Notes: generated from the sequence alone by a model not told the origin. Positions 28,039-36,513 are shown, numbered from the stretch's first letter. The stretch is 64,000 bases of DNA from Enterococcus timonensis (GCF_900104595.1 NZ_FNVY01000004.1:930001-994000), one strand, 5' to 3'. Numbers and translations: made by a program.

Positions 28039-29106
28039 CTAGTTTTCCGCCTGATTTTTTTCTTTTGCTAAATAATTTTGTTTTTCTTGTTTTTTAGCGA
28101 AACGATTTAAGCCTAGTTGAATTAATTCTTCAATTAAGTCGCTGTATTTCAAGCCGCGTTCTTGCCATAGTGATGGATACATGGAAAATTTCGTAAATCC
28201 GGGCATCGTGTTGAGTTCATTTAAAAATAATTCGCCGGCTGGACTTAAGAAAAAGTCGCAACGAGCTAAACCAGAGCCATCGAGAATTTGGTAAGCTTTT
28301 TTAGCATATAACTGGGCTTTTTCTTGTAACGATTCAGAAATAGCCGCTGGAATTTGCATCGTAATTTCATTATCAATGTATTTGGCATTGTAATCATAAA
28401 AGTCGACAGTTTTAACAATTTCCCCAGGCAAAGTAGTGCGGACATCTTGATTGCCTAAAAGCCCGACTTCGATTTCCCGTGCTTCAATTCCTTGTTCCAC
28501 AATTACCCGTTGATCAAATTGAAAAGCCAATTCCAGTGCTTTTTCCAAACTCAAACGATCTTCTGCTTTAGAAATTCCCACTGAAGAACCCATATTGGCT
28601 GGTTTAACAAACATTGGATAAATCAATGAGCCTTCACATTCGTCAAATACTTGTTGACCATTTTCTTGCCAAGCGCTTTGGTGAACGGCCACAAAAGGCA
28701 CTTGCGGAATACCAGCTTGTTGCAACAAGTTTTTAGTAATAATTTTATCCATTCCACAAGCCGAAGCTAAAACGCCGCAGCCGACATAGGGCATATTAAT
28801 AATTTCTAAAAATCCTTGAATCGTGCCGTCTTCGCCATTTGGTCCATGTAAAACTGGAAAAACAATGGCTTCTTCTTGTGCTAAATCATGCCAAGAAGCT
28901 TCTGGCGCATCTTCTAAATCCAAAATTTCAGGACTGACTGGCGCTTTGGTTAAGACTGGCCCTTGTTTTAGCGTGCCATCTTTTTGAATGAAAAAAAGTT
29001 CCACCGAATAATAGTGATAGTAGATTGCTTGTAAAATCGAAAAAGCAGATAATTTGGCGACATCGTGTTCAGGACTTTTGCCCCCATATAACATGATAAT
29101 TTTCAT
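28039..29106 (-). CDS. ddl: D-alanine-D-alanine ligase
   Basis: ATP-grasp enzyme that makes D-Ala-D-Ala; 355 residues. Seen: MLYGGKSPEHDVAKLSA, VFPVLHGPNGEDG, PMFVKPANMGSSVGI, EIEVGLLGN, FLNELNTMPGFTKFSMYP. The omega-loop reads YDYNAKY; tyrosine there is the D-Ala-type residue, whereas D-lactate-type ligases have phenylalanine, so ordinary D-Ala-D-Ala ends (vancomycin-susceptible type) are expected. Its leader holds four spaced GTAAC-type repeats. Confidence 0.96.
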   Translation of the reverse strand: MKIIMLYGGKSPEHDVAKLSAFSILQAIYYHYYSVELFFIQKDGTLKQGPVLTKAPVSPEILDLEDAPEASWHDLAQEEAIVFPVLHGPNGEDGTIQGFLEIINMPYVGCGVLASACGMDKIITKNLLQQAGIPQVPFVAVHQSAWQENGQQVFDECEGSLIYPMFVKPANMGSSVGISKAEDRLSLEKALELAFQFDQRVIVEQGIEAREIEVGLLGNQDVRTTLPGEIVKTVDFYDYNAKYIDNEITMQIPAAISESLQEKAQLYAKKAYQILDGSGLARCDFFLSPAGELFLNELNTMPGFTKFSMYPSLWQERGLKYSDLIEELIQLGLNRFAKKQEKQNYLAKEKNQAEN

Positions 29107-29134
29107 TTTTTTGCTCCTTTGGTCTCAATTCTTC

Positions 29135-29172
29135 TTTGTAACTATTCGTAACTTTTGTAACTCCTTTGTAAT
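29135..29172. repeat. Four phased direct repeats in the ddl leader
   Basis: TTTGTAAC (29135), TTCGTAAC (29145), TTTGTAAC (29154) and TTTGTAAT (29165) recur every 9-11 bases between the probable -10 (TGATAAAAT on the minus strand) and ddl. The spacing fits one helical turn, as at sites of OmpR-type response regulators. Confidence 0.5.
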
Positions 29173-29264
29173 TTTATCACAAAAAAAGATTCTGGGAAAA
29201 AAAATTTAAAATCTTGTTTCATTTTAAAGAAGAGTCGCCGAAATTTTTGAAGACCTTTTTTAAA

Positions 29265-29918
29265 TTATTGCCCCACATATTTTTGACCAAAAGCACAGCT
29301 AGCTAACAGTGGGCAAACTTCACACTTCGGATTTCGCGCCGTGCAATGATAGCGGCCAAAAAATATCAATGTATGGTGATCTTTTACCCACTGCTCTTTT
29401 GGTAAAGCCGCCATTAATTTTTCTTCCACCTCAGAGACTGTCGCCGATTGTTTCACAAAGCGCAGCCGTTTGCTGACCCGTTCCACATGGGTATCTACAG
29501 CAATTCCAGGAATTTTGTAAGCTTCTCCTAAGAGCACATTGGCCGTTTTTGGTCCCACACCGGGCATTGTTAGTAACATTTGCTTTTCATTTGGCACTTG
29601 ATCATGAAATGTTTCGTGGAGCATTTGGGCCATAGCTTTTAAATGGCGAGCTTTGCTTTTATAAAGGCCGATTGTTTTAATTTTTCCCTCGATTTCAAAA
29701 AGGTCGGCCTGAGCTAAGTCGGCTGGATTTGGGTAGGCGGAAAATAAAGCTGGTGTTGCCTTATTGACGGAAATATCTGTTGCTTGAGCAGAAAGAATCA
29801 CCGCCACTAACAAATGAAAAGGCGTGTCCCAAACCAATTCTCCGTGGGCATTTGGAAACATTTCTTGCATTACTAAAAGACATTCACGAATTTTTTTTTG
29901 ACTTAATAATTGGCTCAA
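29265..29918 (-). CDS. nth: Endonuclease III
   Basis: Bifunctional DNA glycosylase/AP lyase for oxidised pyrimidines; 217 residues. The helix-hairpin-helix has the catalytic lysine, LTMPGVGPKTANVLLG, and the aspartate VDTHVERVSKRL. A C-X6-C-X2-C-X5-C iron-sulfur cluster closes the chain (CTARNPKCEVCPLLASC). The start is TTG 29918 after AAGGGGA, placed just past the dnaD stop; an in-frame ATG at 29942 would overlap dnaD. Confidence 0.94.
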   Translation of the reverse strand: MSQLLSQKKIRECLLVMQEMFPNAHGELVWDTPFHLLVAVILSAQATDISVNKATPALFSAYPNPADLAQADLFEIEGKIKTIGLYKSKARHLKAMAQMLHETFHDQVPNEKQMLLTMPGVGPKTANVLLGEAYKIPGIAVDTHVERVSKRLRFVKQSATVSEVEEKLMAALPKEQWVKDHHTLIFFGRYHCTARNPKCEVCPLLASCAFGQKYVGQ

Positions 29919-29920
29919 AG

Positions 29921-30610
29921 TTATTCCCCTTTTTTCATCCACGGGGCAAAAGGAATGTCTGGCAATTGTTCATCTGCTTGTTTGCTACTAATTTCCCCAC
30001 TCCGTTTTTTTTGTTCCTGGGCGACTTGCTCTTTTGTGTGAATATTTTTCTTTTCCCAACTTAATAAAATCCGATCCATATATTTTAAATTATAAGCTTG
30101 ACTTAAGACCGCTTCTTTTAGCGCTAATTGAATCAACTCAGGGCTATAGTGATCTTTTTCCAGCCAAGAAGCTACCATTTCCATTTCAATGGGCGACAGC
30201 CCACGGGAAAATTCTTGCTCAAACGCTTGATATAAATCTTGAATTTGCTGTTTCTGGTCGCTGACTTGTTTTTTTTCAGCTTTTTTTTGCAAAAATTGGC
30301 TTAGCTGAGTATACACTAGCGTCAAATCATAGCGATCATAGAGCATGCGCTGGACATCTTTGACAGTTTCTAAGGCAATCCATTTTTTCTCCTGCAAATT
30401 TCCCAATAATTGATAAACTTCTTCTACTTTTTTGCCGGTATTATCCGCCAAACTTTGCACTTGCGGGAAAAATTCCCCTTGTTGTTGAAACTGGAGCAAT
30501 TGTAAATAAATTAAAAATTCATCATTCGTGGCGCCTAATTTCCGATAATACTGTAAAATACCATTAGAGACAATCGTTTGTCCCCAAGACAGATAATCTT
30601 CTACTTCCAA
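29921..30610 (-). CDS. dnaD: DnaD-like primosome protein
   Basis: Helps load the replicative helicase in DnaA- and PriA-dependent initiation; 229 residues. An N-terminal winged-helix domain (about 10-110) is followed by a DnaB/DnaD C-terminal domain (about 130-200) with FEQEFSRGLSPIEME, WLEKDHYSPELIQLALKEA and a YMDRILLSWEKKNI ending, the usual family signature. Starts with TTG after GGGAGG. Paired with nth, as in Bacillus. Confidence 0.93.
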   Translation of the reverse strand: MEVEDYLSWGQTIVSNGILQYYRKLGATNDEFLIYLQLLQFQQQGEFFPQVQSLADNTGKKVEEVYQLLGNLQEKKWIALETVKDVQRMLYDRYDLTLVYTQLSQFLQKKAEKKQVSDQKQQIQDLYQAFEQEFSRGLSPIEMEMVASWLEKDHYSPELIQLALKEAVLSQAYNLKYMDRILLSWEKKNIHTKEQVAQEQKKRSGEISSKQADEQLPDIPFAPWMKKGE

Positions 30611-30729
30611 AAAAAAACCTCCCTGCTTTTCATCAAGTGTAACCCAACTTCTCTTGAAAAAAAAGAAAGAAAATTCTCCTAGAAACTACAGCGAAATCTT
30701 GTTACAATAAACCACAAGGAGTGATTGAT

Positions 30730-31620
30730 TTGACGACAGATTCCACCGATGTACCACTAATTGAGCAAACGCAAGAAACCATAAGTGCTTGGAGTCGCTA
30801 CTGGCAAAGCATTAATTGGGACAATATTTTTGCTACTGTAATTGAAAAAGGTTTTTCGATACTTTTTTTTAGCGTTCTTTTCTTTATTTTGTATCGATTA
30901 GGAAAATATTTAATTCATAAATTATTTACCCGCTATTTAAAAAAGCAAGACAATCCTAAAGCACGCGCCAAAACGATTCGGACCTTGTTAGATAATATTT
31001 TTGTCTATACGTTATTTTTCTTTTATATCTACACGTTACTGACGATTTTCGGCGTGCCCATTGGCTCACTACTGGCAGGAGCTGGGATTGTCGGTTTAAC
31101 TATTGGACTTGGGGCGCAAGGATTTATGAGCGATATTATTACTGGATTTTTTATTTTAATTGAGTCGCAAATGAATGTCGGCGATTATGTAAAATTACTA
31201 AATATTAATATTGAAGGCACAGTTATTGCGCTAGGTATTCGTACGACTAAGCTTCGGAGCCTTGACGGAACGGTTCATTTTATTCCCAACCGCAATATTA
31301 CAACGATTTCCAACCTTTCCCGCAGCAATATGCAGGCGGTAATTGATATTCGAATTGTCCCTGCTGAAGGGCTGGATGAAATTAAGGCGATTATTAAAAA
31401 AGTAAATGAGCAACTGAAAATCGATTTAACCGAAATTACTGATGGCCCGACTATTTTTGGTCTGGTGGATTTAGGAAATGGTAACTTTGCTATGCGCACC
31501 TCGCTTTATACGATCAACGGGCGCCAAGCTGCGGTCAAAGAAATTTTCTTGCAAAATTATGTCGCCGAGTTAACCGCCGCTGGCTTTACGATTCCCAATC
31601 AAGCTATGCCCATCGCTTAA
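30730..31620 (+). CDS. Small-conductance mechanosensitive channel, MscS family
   Basis: Opens under membrane tension to release solutes; 296 residues. Helices lie at about 35-58, 85-105 and 108-135. The third, pore-lining, helix carries the Gly/Ala pattern GAGIVGLTIGLGAQGF. The beta domain follows with NVGDYV, GTV, IRTTKLRSLDG and FIPNRNITTISN. The start is TTG 30730, 8 bases after AAGGAG; a GTG at 30721 overlaps that site. A palindromic terminator follows. Confidence 0.93.
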   Translation: MTTDSTDVPLIEQTQETISAWSRYWQSINWDNIFATVIEKGFSILFFSVLFFILYRLGKYLIHKLFTRYLKKQDNPKARAKTIRTLLDNIFVYTLFFFYIYTLLTIFGVPIGSLLAGAGIVGLTIGLGAQGFMSDIITGFFILIESQMNVGDYVKLLNINIEGTVIALGIRTTKLRSLDGTVHFIPNRNITTISNLSRSNMQAVIDIRIVPAEGLDEIKAIIKKVNEQLKIDLTEITDGPTIFGLVDLGNGNFAMRTSLYTINGRQAAVKEIFLQNYVAELTAAGFTIPNQAMPIA

Positions 31621-31630
31621 AAAAAAGTAC

Positions 31631-31660
31631 CGCCAAAATTAAATTTTGGCGGCATTTTTA
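31631..31660. terminator. Bidirectional terminator, mscS and DUF2798 gene
   Basis: CCGCCAAAATT pairs with AATTTTGGCGG, with T runs on both strands. Confidence 0.85.
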
Positions 31661-31666
31661 TTTTTC

Positions 31667-32131
31667 TTATTCAGCATCTTCTACTAGTGCCCGACTTTGC
31701 ATATTGCGCAAAAATTTACGCGACATCGGTCCGACAATTAATAATTGTAATGGAAAAGCAACGATAAAATTCAAGCCCCAAGTTTGTAAATAAACGGGTA
31801 AGAAATCTGCTGGCCATTCTCCGTTCATAACGAGACCGAAGACCGACATAAAGCTCACCATCCCGATAATCATTAAAGTTGAAATAGTCAAAATGAGCGC
31901 CAAGGGCCGATCTTTTTTAATCGGTAGCGCAAACGCGATTTTTTTGGCGACTTTTCCGACCACGAAAACATCTAAGACAAACGCTACTAAAAATCCTGGG
32001 ATTAATCCTACTACCAAACTTACTAGATGCAAGTCATGGTGCAATAATAAATTGTAAAAACTCATTCCTAAAACCATGGAAAAACACATGATGGTGGTGA
32101 AAAATAGACCTTCTTTTTTATTTGTTGGCAA
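31667..32131 (-). CDS. DUF2798-type membrane protein
   Basis: 154 residues, four membrane helices arranged as two similar halves (about 12-34, 38-58, 78-102, 112-135), each with a FxMxxGMSFYN- or SFMSVFGLVMN-like segment and each half near a repeat of DUF2798. The function of this family is not known. The start is TTG 32131 after AAGGAGG. Its leader contains a structured hairpin ending in a T run about 55 bases before the start, suggesting attenuation control. Confidence 0.7.
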   Translation of the reverse strand: MPTNKKEGLFFTTIMCFSMVLGMSFYNLLLHHDLHLVSLVVGLIPGFLVAFVLDVFVVGKVAKKIAFALPIKKDRPLALILTISTLMIIGMVSFMSVFGLVMNGEWPADFLPVYLQTWGLNFIVAFPLQLLIVGPMSRKFLRNMQSRALVEDAE

Positions 32132-32186
32132 AATATTTCCTCCTTATTTTAAAAAGCTAACGACAATTGAAAATTCATTTTAAAGC

Positions 32187-32256
32187 AAAAAAACACCTCC
32201 AATGTCAAGTTGAGTTCTCCCACTTTCGTGAAAGAGCCGTCCTTGGAACTGGAGGT
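32187..32256 (-). promoter_or_regulatory. Structured attenuator-like leader of the DUF2798 gene
   Basis: On the minus strand ACCTCCA (32256-32250) pairs with TGGAGGT (32201-32195), an inner AGTTC pairs with GAACT, and the tip is CAC-GAAA-GTG, a GNRA tetraloop. Seven T follow at once. The unpaired strands contain CCAAGGACGG and CAACTTGACA. A possible promoter (TTGCGT, 16-17 bases, TAATGAT) lies at 32310-32282. I do not recognise a known riboswitch class. Confidence 0.55.
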
Positions 32257-32391
32257 TTATAAATAAACACGCATCCCTAAAATCATTACAATTAGTTGCA
32301 ACAAACGCAACTTGACTATTTATTTGAATAAGTTATTCTACCATGATGAAAATTTTTTGACAAGCTTTCATGAAAACTTTTCAAAATATTT

Positions 32392-32693
32392 TCATAAAAC
32401 ATCGAAAACTTCGACGCTCACTTCCTCATGTTTTATATCATCTGAAAACCAAATCGCGTTCCATTCCGGCAAACTTCTTTCAAAGGCGGTTCTTTTTTGA
32501 TAGTCGGCCACAGAATCATAGTAAATATCTAAAACAACAATGGCCTCATCGCCTTCAAAACGCTGAAATGTCTCAATTTTTTTATTGGTAACTTGAGAAT
32601 GAAATTTTGATTTCTTCCCGATTCAGCAAATTTTTCCATTAATTTCGGCAAATCTTTCTTTTTTGTCCGATAAGTGAAAACCACTTTAATCAT
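32392..32693 (-). pseudogene. Frameshifted gene of a small ABM-like protein
   Basis: From ATG 32693 (GGAG upstream) the chain begins MIKVVFTYRTKKKDLPKLME and reaches a stop after about 53 codons. A one-base shift near 32617 restores a frame running KKSKFHSQVTNKKIETFQ on to SVEVFDVL and a TGA at 32392, giving about 100 residues. The joined product looks like a small antibiotic-biosynthesis-monooxygenase-like (dimeric alpha/beta barrel) protein; that family call is an inference. A sequencing error could also cause this. Confidence 0.6.
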
Positions 32694-32719
32694 AACTTTC
32701 TAGCTCCTCGTGTTTAGTG

Positions 32720-32747
32720 CAATACAACCTTATTTGACGGTGTATTG
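32720..32747. repeat. Short palindromic unit beside the hairpin repeats
   Basis: CAATACA, CCTTATTTGACGG, TGTATTG. A second version (AACACAGCCTTAGTTGACGGTG) starts at 32839 and a partial third (AACACAACCTTAA) at 32960, so this unit alternates with the larger hairpin repeats. Confidence 0.5.
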
Positions 32748-32840
32748 GCGCTAGGGCTTAGGAAAAAAGATAAAATATTCTTATCAGACAAGTCTGATTT
32801 CGATATTTTCCTATTTTTCTACAGCCCTGATCAGCGCCAA
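32745..32840 (-). repeat. Dispersed hairpin repeat, copy A
   Basis: A long imperfect hairpin with arms TTGGCGC / GCGCCAA and GGGCT / AGCCC. Conserved inner strands are CTTAGGAAAAAAGATAAAAT and TTTTCCTATTTTTCTACAG, and the apical stem is TCAGAC / GTCTGA. It lies in tandem with copy B downstream of cbpB. Confidence 0.75.
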
Positions 32841-32862
32841 CACAGCCTTAGTTGACGGTGGG

Positions 32863-32961
32863 TTTTTAGCAACGCTTAGAGAAAAAGACAAAATGCCTTC
32901 TGAACACTTTCAGCGTTCATGCACCATTTTTCTATTTTCTTACAGCGTTTTACGCTAAAAA
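32863..32961 (-). repeat. Dispersed hairpin repeat, copy B
   Basis: Arms TTTTTAGC / GCTAAAAA and CGCT / AGCG, conserved inner strands CTTAGAGAAAAAGACAAAAT and CACCATTTTTCTATTTT, apical stem TGAAC / GTTCA. It begins 8 bases after the cbpB stop. Confidence 0.75.
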
Positions 32962-32968
32962 CACAACC

Positions 32969-33472
32969 TTAAATTATTTTTAGATTTTTTTCGGGTTGGT
33001 TTTCGGCACTTTTTGGGATGATAATATTGTTGGCTTCAAGTTGATGAGCTAGCCGGTTAGTGGCTTTTAAAATTTCGCGTCGGGTGTAAATCCCTTCGAA
33101 ATGATTTTCTTCGTCCACCACTGGAATAAAGGAATGATCCACTAACAAATGGAGCAAATCTTCCAGCTCAAAATCTTTTTGTAAAGTGGGAATACCGGTT
33201 TCCATCGCTTCTTTTACCGTTTTTCCGTGCAAATTATCCGAGTCAATCCGAGTAAGCTCAATCATTTCGCTCATAATATCGGCCAAACCAATCAGCCCGA
33301 CGAAATGACTTTCCTTATCCAAGACAGGAATTTTGGCATATTTCACCTTGGAAAGAACTAAAAGTGCATGACTCAGCGGATTTGTATCCATTAAACTGGC
33401 GATTTTTTCGCCATCAATCATAAATTCATCTTTTTTTTCAAGCAGTTGTCGACTCACATATGGTCCAATCAT
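32969..33472 (-). CDS. cbpB: CBS-domain protein, c-di-AMP-binding type (CbpB/DarB)
   Basis: 167 residues with two CBS motifs: about 20-75 (IASLMDTNPLSHALLVL to VGLIGLADIM) and 88-145 (VKEAMETGIPTL to FEGIYTRREIL). The layout and length match Listeria CbpB and Bacillus DarB, which bind c-di-AMP; the apo form of DarB is known to stimulate Rel and pyruvate carboxylase. Rel is also in this window, but no direct link is shown by the sequence. GGAGG precedes the ATG. Last gene of the murI group. Confidence 0.82.
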   Translation of the reverse strand: MIGPYVSRQLLEKKDEFMIDGEKIASLMDTNPLSHALLVLSKVKYAKIPVLDKESHFVGLIGLADIMSEMIELTRIDSDNLHGKTVKEAMETGIPTLQKDFELEDLLHLLVDHSFIPVVDEENHFEGIYTRREILKATNRLAHQLEANNIIIPKSAENQPEKNLKII

Positions 33473-33563
33473 AGAATTACCTCCACTTCCATTCTAACGA
33501 AAATTTTAAAAAAATGCGCCTCAAACTATCACAATTTAAATCATTTTTCCGGAAACTTTAAAA

Positions 33564-34079
33564 TTATTTAGTAAAAATAAAATGCAAATTCGGTATTTCT
33601 TCGAAGTGATCATCATAATAAGTCACTTTGTATTGCGTTGAATCAGCTTCAATAATCGCAAAACTCCGGTACGGCAATTTGCCTCGCGGTTGAGAAATAC
33701 TGCCGGGATTGACAAATAAAATGTTGCCATGGCGTTGAGCATCGATGATATGCGTATGACCATACAAACAAATAGTCGCCCCAGCTTCTTGAGCCGCCTC
33801 GCCGATTTTTTTCAAGCCAAAACGGACGTCATAACGGTGTCCATGGGTCATGTAAATTGTTTCATCGCCAATTTTTGTAACCGAAGAAATAGGATATCCA
33901 GGATCAAAATCACAATTTCCAGAAACTTTGGCCGTGAAATGATTCCACACCGCATCAATACTTACTAGTTCAGAGTCGCCGCAGTGAAACATGCCGTCAA
34001 CTTTCCCGGCAAACCGCTCGCTGATTTGTTCCAAAATTTCCTTGTTCCCATGATTATCGCTGACCACTAAAATTTTCAT
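33564..34079 (-). CDS. YfcE/MJ0936-type phosphodiesterase
   Basis: Calcineurin-like metallophosphoesterase of 171 residues. Metal motifs: VVSDNHGN, FHCGDSE, SGNCD, MTHGHRYDV and YGHTHI. Such proteins hydrolyse phosphodiesters in vitro; the natural substrate is unknown. The start is ATG 34079 with AAGGA upstream, overlapping the end of the preceding gene by 4 bases; the frame to 34097 lies inside that gene. It shares an operon with murI and the RdgB fusion. Confidence 0.9.
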   Translation of the reverse strand: MKILVVSDNHGNKEILEQISERFAGKVDGMFHCGDSELVSIDAVWNHFTAKVSGNCDFDPGYPISSVTKIGDETIYMTHGHRYDVRFGLKKIGEAAQEAGATICLYGHTHIIDAQRHGNILFVNPGSISQPRGKLPYRSFAIIEADSTQYKVTYYDDHFEEIPNLHFIFTK

Positions 34080-35338
34080 TGTTGTCCTTCTTTCCACCAG
34101 TCAGGCCACTTTTGTTGCAAATTTTTAATTGCATTTCCGCGGTGTGAGAGTTTATTTTTTTCAGCTGCGGTTAATTGAGCCGCTGTTTTTTCCAACTCTG
34201 GCACATAAAATAAAGAATCATAACCGAAACCATTTTCCCCTTGCGGAACATTGGCAATCATTCCTGACCAACTTCCAGTGGCAATCAAGGTTTCACGCTC
34301 CGGTGCCGCTACTGCTAATGCGCAGAAAAATTGCGCTTGTCGTGCTTCTTTTGGAACAATAGCCAGTTCAGCTAATAATTTGGCATTATTTCTAGCATCA
34401 TTTTTTTCTGGTCCTGAAAACCGGGCGGAAAAAATCCCTGGCAAATTATCTAGAGCTGCTACCATTAAGCCGGAATCGTCAGCTAAAACCATTTGTTGCA
34501 ATGTTTCGGCTAAACTTTCCGCTTTTATAGTGGCATTTTCTTGAAATGTTTGACCAGTCTCGGGAATTTCTGGAACTTCTGGAAAATCTAACAAAGTTTT
34601 CACTGTAAAGCCCATTGGTTTAAAAATAGTCGCAAATTCTTTAGCTTTACCCGGATTTTTTGTCGCAATTACAATTGTTTTGCCCTCTTGTTGGACGGGA
34701 ATCATTGCTTGCTTGATTTCGGCAAAAATATCGGCCGCTCCTACTTGTCCATAAGCGAGTAATCCGTTTAATTCGCTACCACTGACGGCTTCTTGACCAA
34801 AAATTTGCAACTCAAAAAAATCACCAGCTTCATTTAAAACCAAATTAGCCGTAGCCACGGCTTCTTTTTTTTCGTGGGCATCGGGATCTAAAACAACGGA
34901 CCCGTCAATCAGAAGACAGCCTGTAATTCCCACAATTTGTTCGGCATTTTTTACTATTTTTTTTACGGCTAAACTGGCCGCTGTGATCAAAGTGGTTACC
35001 GTATTGCCGTCTGCCTGCAAAACCACACAGTCTACTAAAATATTGGGCACTTGTTCTTTTTCTCTACTTGGCAAGCTGTTTAACATTTTAGTAAGCGCCC
35101 GCGTGATAAATTGTTCTTTTTCAAAATTTTCTGCTTCAGCTAATTGTTTGCCTGAAAAATGATGAACGGTCAAATTAACTTTTAGCGTTTGTTTTTGACT
35201 TTCCGGAGCTATTTGCGCATAAGCCACTACTTTTGTTTGTCCTAAATCAATCATCACCGCATTTTTTCCATAAATAAATGGTTGACTCGTAATTTTTAAA
35301 GGACGTAATTGGTTGGAATAACGACCATCATAACGCAT
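34076..35338 (-). CDS. rdgB: RNase PH-like domain fused to RdgB nucleotide pyrophosphatase
   Basis: 420 residues in two parts. Residues 1 to about 215 look like RNase PH (MRYDGRYSNQLRPL, VDCVVLQADGNTVTTLITAA) but the central Gly-rich motif is absent and the paired catalytic aspartates appear as Lys and Thr in HEKKEAVATAN, so this half is probably inactive. Residues 220-418 are a Ham1/RdgB house-cleaning pyrophosphatase that removes dITP/XTP: IVIATKNPGKAKEF, VLADDSGLMV, GIFSARFSG, GENGFGYDSLFYVP and KNKLSHRGNA. The start is ATG 35338 after GGAGG. Related fusions are annotated in enterococci. Confidence 0.9.
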   Translation of the reverse strand: MRYDGRYSNQLRPLKITSQPFIYGKNAVMIDLGQTKVVAYAQIAPESQKQTLKVNLTVHHFSGKQLAEAENFEKEQFITRALTKMLNSLPSREKEQVPNILVDCVVLQADGNTVTTLITAASLAVKKIVKNAEQIVGITGCLLIDGSVVLDPDAHEKKEAVATANLVLNEAGDFFELQIFGQEAVSGSELNGLLAYGQVGAADIFAEIKQAMIPVQQEGKTIVIATKNPGKAKEFATIFKPMGFTVKTLLDFPEVPEIPETGQTFQENATIKAESLAETLQQMVLADDSGLMVAALDNLPGIFSARFSGPEKNDARNNAKLLAELAIVPKEARQAQFFCALAVAAPERETLIATGSWSGMIANVPQGENGFGYDSLFYVPELEKTAAQLTAAEKNKLSHRGNAIKNLQQKWPDWWKEGQQ

Positions 35339-36146
35339 GATTTTCCTCCGTTTCAAGATCGACATGAGCCACTGATAATTGACTCACTTCTAGCCAGTTT
35401 TCGGCAATCTCGGCAAATAATTTTTCAGATCCAGTCGTAAAAAATTGATGATGACGCGTTTTATCTCTAGATAATTCGCCGATTCCATAATCATCTAGCA
35501 AGGCCGAAACTTCGCTAACTGTTTCCGCTCCAGAATCTATCAACGTCACCGCCGGACCGACTGCATTTTGAATTAGCGTCCGCAAAATCGGATAATGAGT
35601 ACAGCCTAAAATTAACGTATCGATATTTTTTGGCAAAACCGCCAACGTTTCGCTGACCACCTTTTCAGCCCGCGGCGTTTGCGCTTGATCGTGCTCCACC
35701 ACATCGACAAAATCTGGGCAAGCCAAACTCGTCACTGAAAGCCGGCTATCTTTTACATGGAGGGTATGGGCATAAGCATCACTTTTAATGGTACCTAATG
35801 TACCAATCACAGCAATATTTTTATTTTTCGTCGCTTTAACCGCCGCACGAGCGCCTGGTAAAATCACGCCAATCACCGGAATAGTTAATTTTTCCCGAAC
35901 AATTTCTAAAGCTACCGAGGTTGCCGTGTTACAAGCAATCACAAGCATTTTAATATCTTTCTGGACCAAAAAATCGGCCATTTCTAATGTATATTGAATG
36001 ATTTCTTCTTTAGGTCTAGGACCATATGGACAACGGGCCGTATCCCCAATATAAATTATTTCTTCGTGGGGGAGTTGCTTCATGGCTTCTTTGACCACTG
36101 TCAAACCGCCGACTCCCGAATCCATAAAACCAATAGGACGTTGCAT
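35328..36146 (-). CDS. murI: Glutamate racemase
   Basis: Makes D-Glu for peptidoglycan; 272 residues. The two catalytic cysteines are in VIACNTATSVAL and LGCTHYPIL; FMDSGVGGLTVV and YIGDTARCPYG are family motifs. AGGAG stands before the ATG. First of four overlapping or close genes (murI, RNase PH-like/RdgB, phosphodiesterase, cbpB); murI-rdgB-yfcE is a known order in Lactobacillales. Confidence 0.96.
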   Translation of the reverse strand: MQRPIGFMDSGVGGLTVVKEAMKQLPHEEIIYIGDTARCPYGPRPKEEIIQYTLEMADFLVQKDIKMLVIACNTATSVALEIVREKLTIPVIGVILPGARAAVKATKNKNIAVIGTLGTIKSDAYAHTLHVKDSRLSVTSLACPDFVDVVEHDQAQTPRAEKVVSETLAVLPKNIDTLILGCTHYPILRTLIQNAVGPAVTLIDSGAETVSEVSALLDDYGIGELSRDKTRHHQFFTTGSEKLFAEIAENWLEVSQLSVAHVDLETEENHAL

Positions 36147-36294
36147 TATTTCACTCCTACAATTTTTGTTTTTTCAAATCAGTCTTTATTTTCTCTTTTT
36201 TTACCAAATTTTACAAGGGAACGCGTCTTTTAAGTCCATTTCTTTTTAAGATTTTAACAATCGATGATATGATGAAATAAAGGAGGAATGCCCA

Positions 36295-36513
36295 ATGACA
36301 GAACGTGCAAAAAAATTAGCTGACCTAGCAACCGATTCGAAAGATTTACATTTTGACAAGATTGACGAATTAGAAGAAAAATTAGGTCTGGACCAAGAAT
36401 CTTTAGATAGCCAAGAACAACAAGAAGATGGTGACCAAGTTCCGCCAAAAAAATTTGACGACGTCTTAAAAAACGTCCCCATCCTCCCCCCAGACCTAAG
36501 CCAACAACCATAA
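36295..36513 (+). CDS. Small acidic protein, unknown
   Basis: 72 residues, very rich in Asp, Glu and Gln and without membrane segments, ending in a Pro-rich tail (VPILPPDLSQQP). AAAGGAGG and ATG are well spaced and a TATGAT -10 lies about 25 bases upstream, so it is likely expressed. I do not recognise the family. It is divergent from murI and ends at a hairpin repeat that doubles as a terminator. Confidence 0.6.
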   Translation: MTERAKKLADLATDSKDLHFDKIDELEEKLGLDQESLDSQEQQEDGDQVPPKKFDDVLKNVPILPPDLSQQP

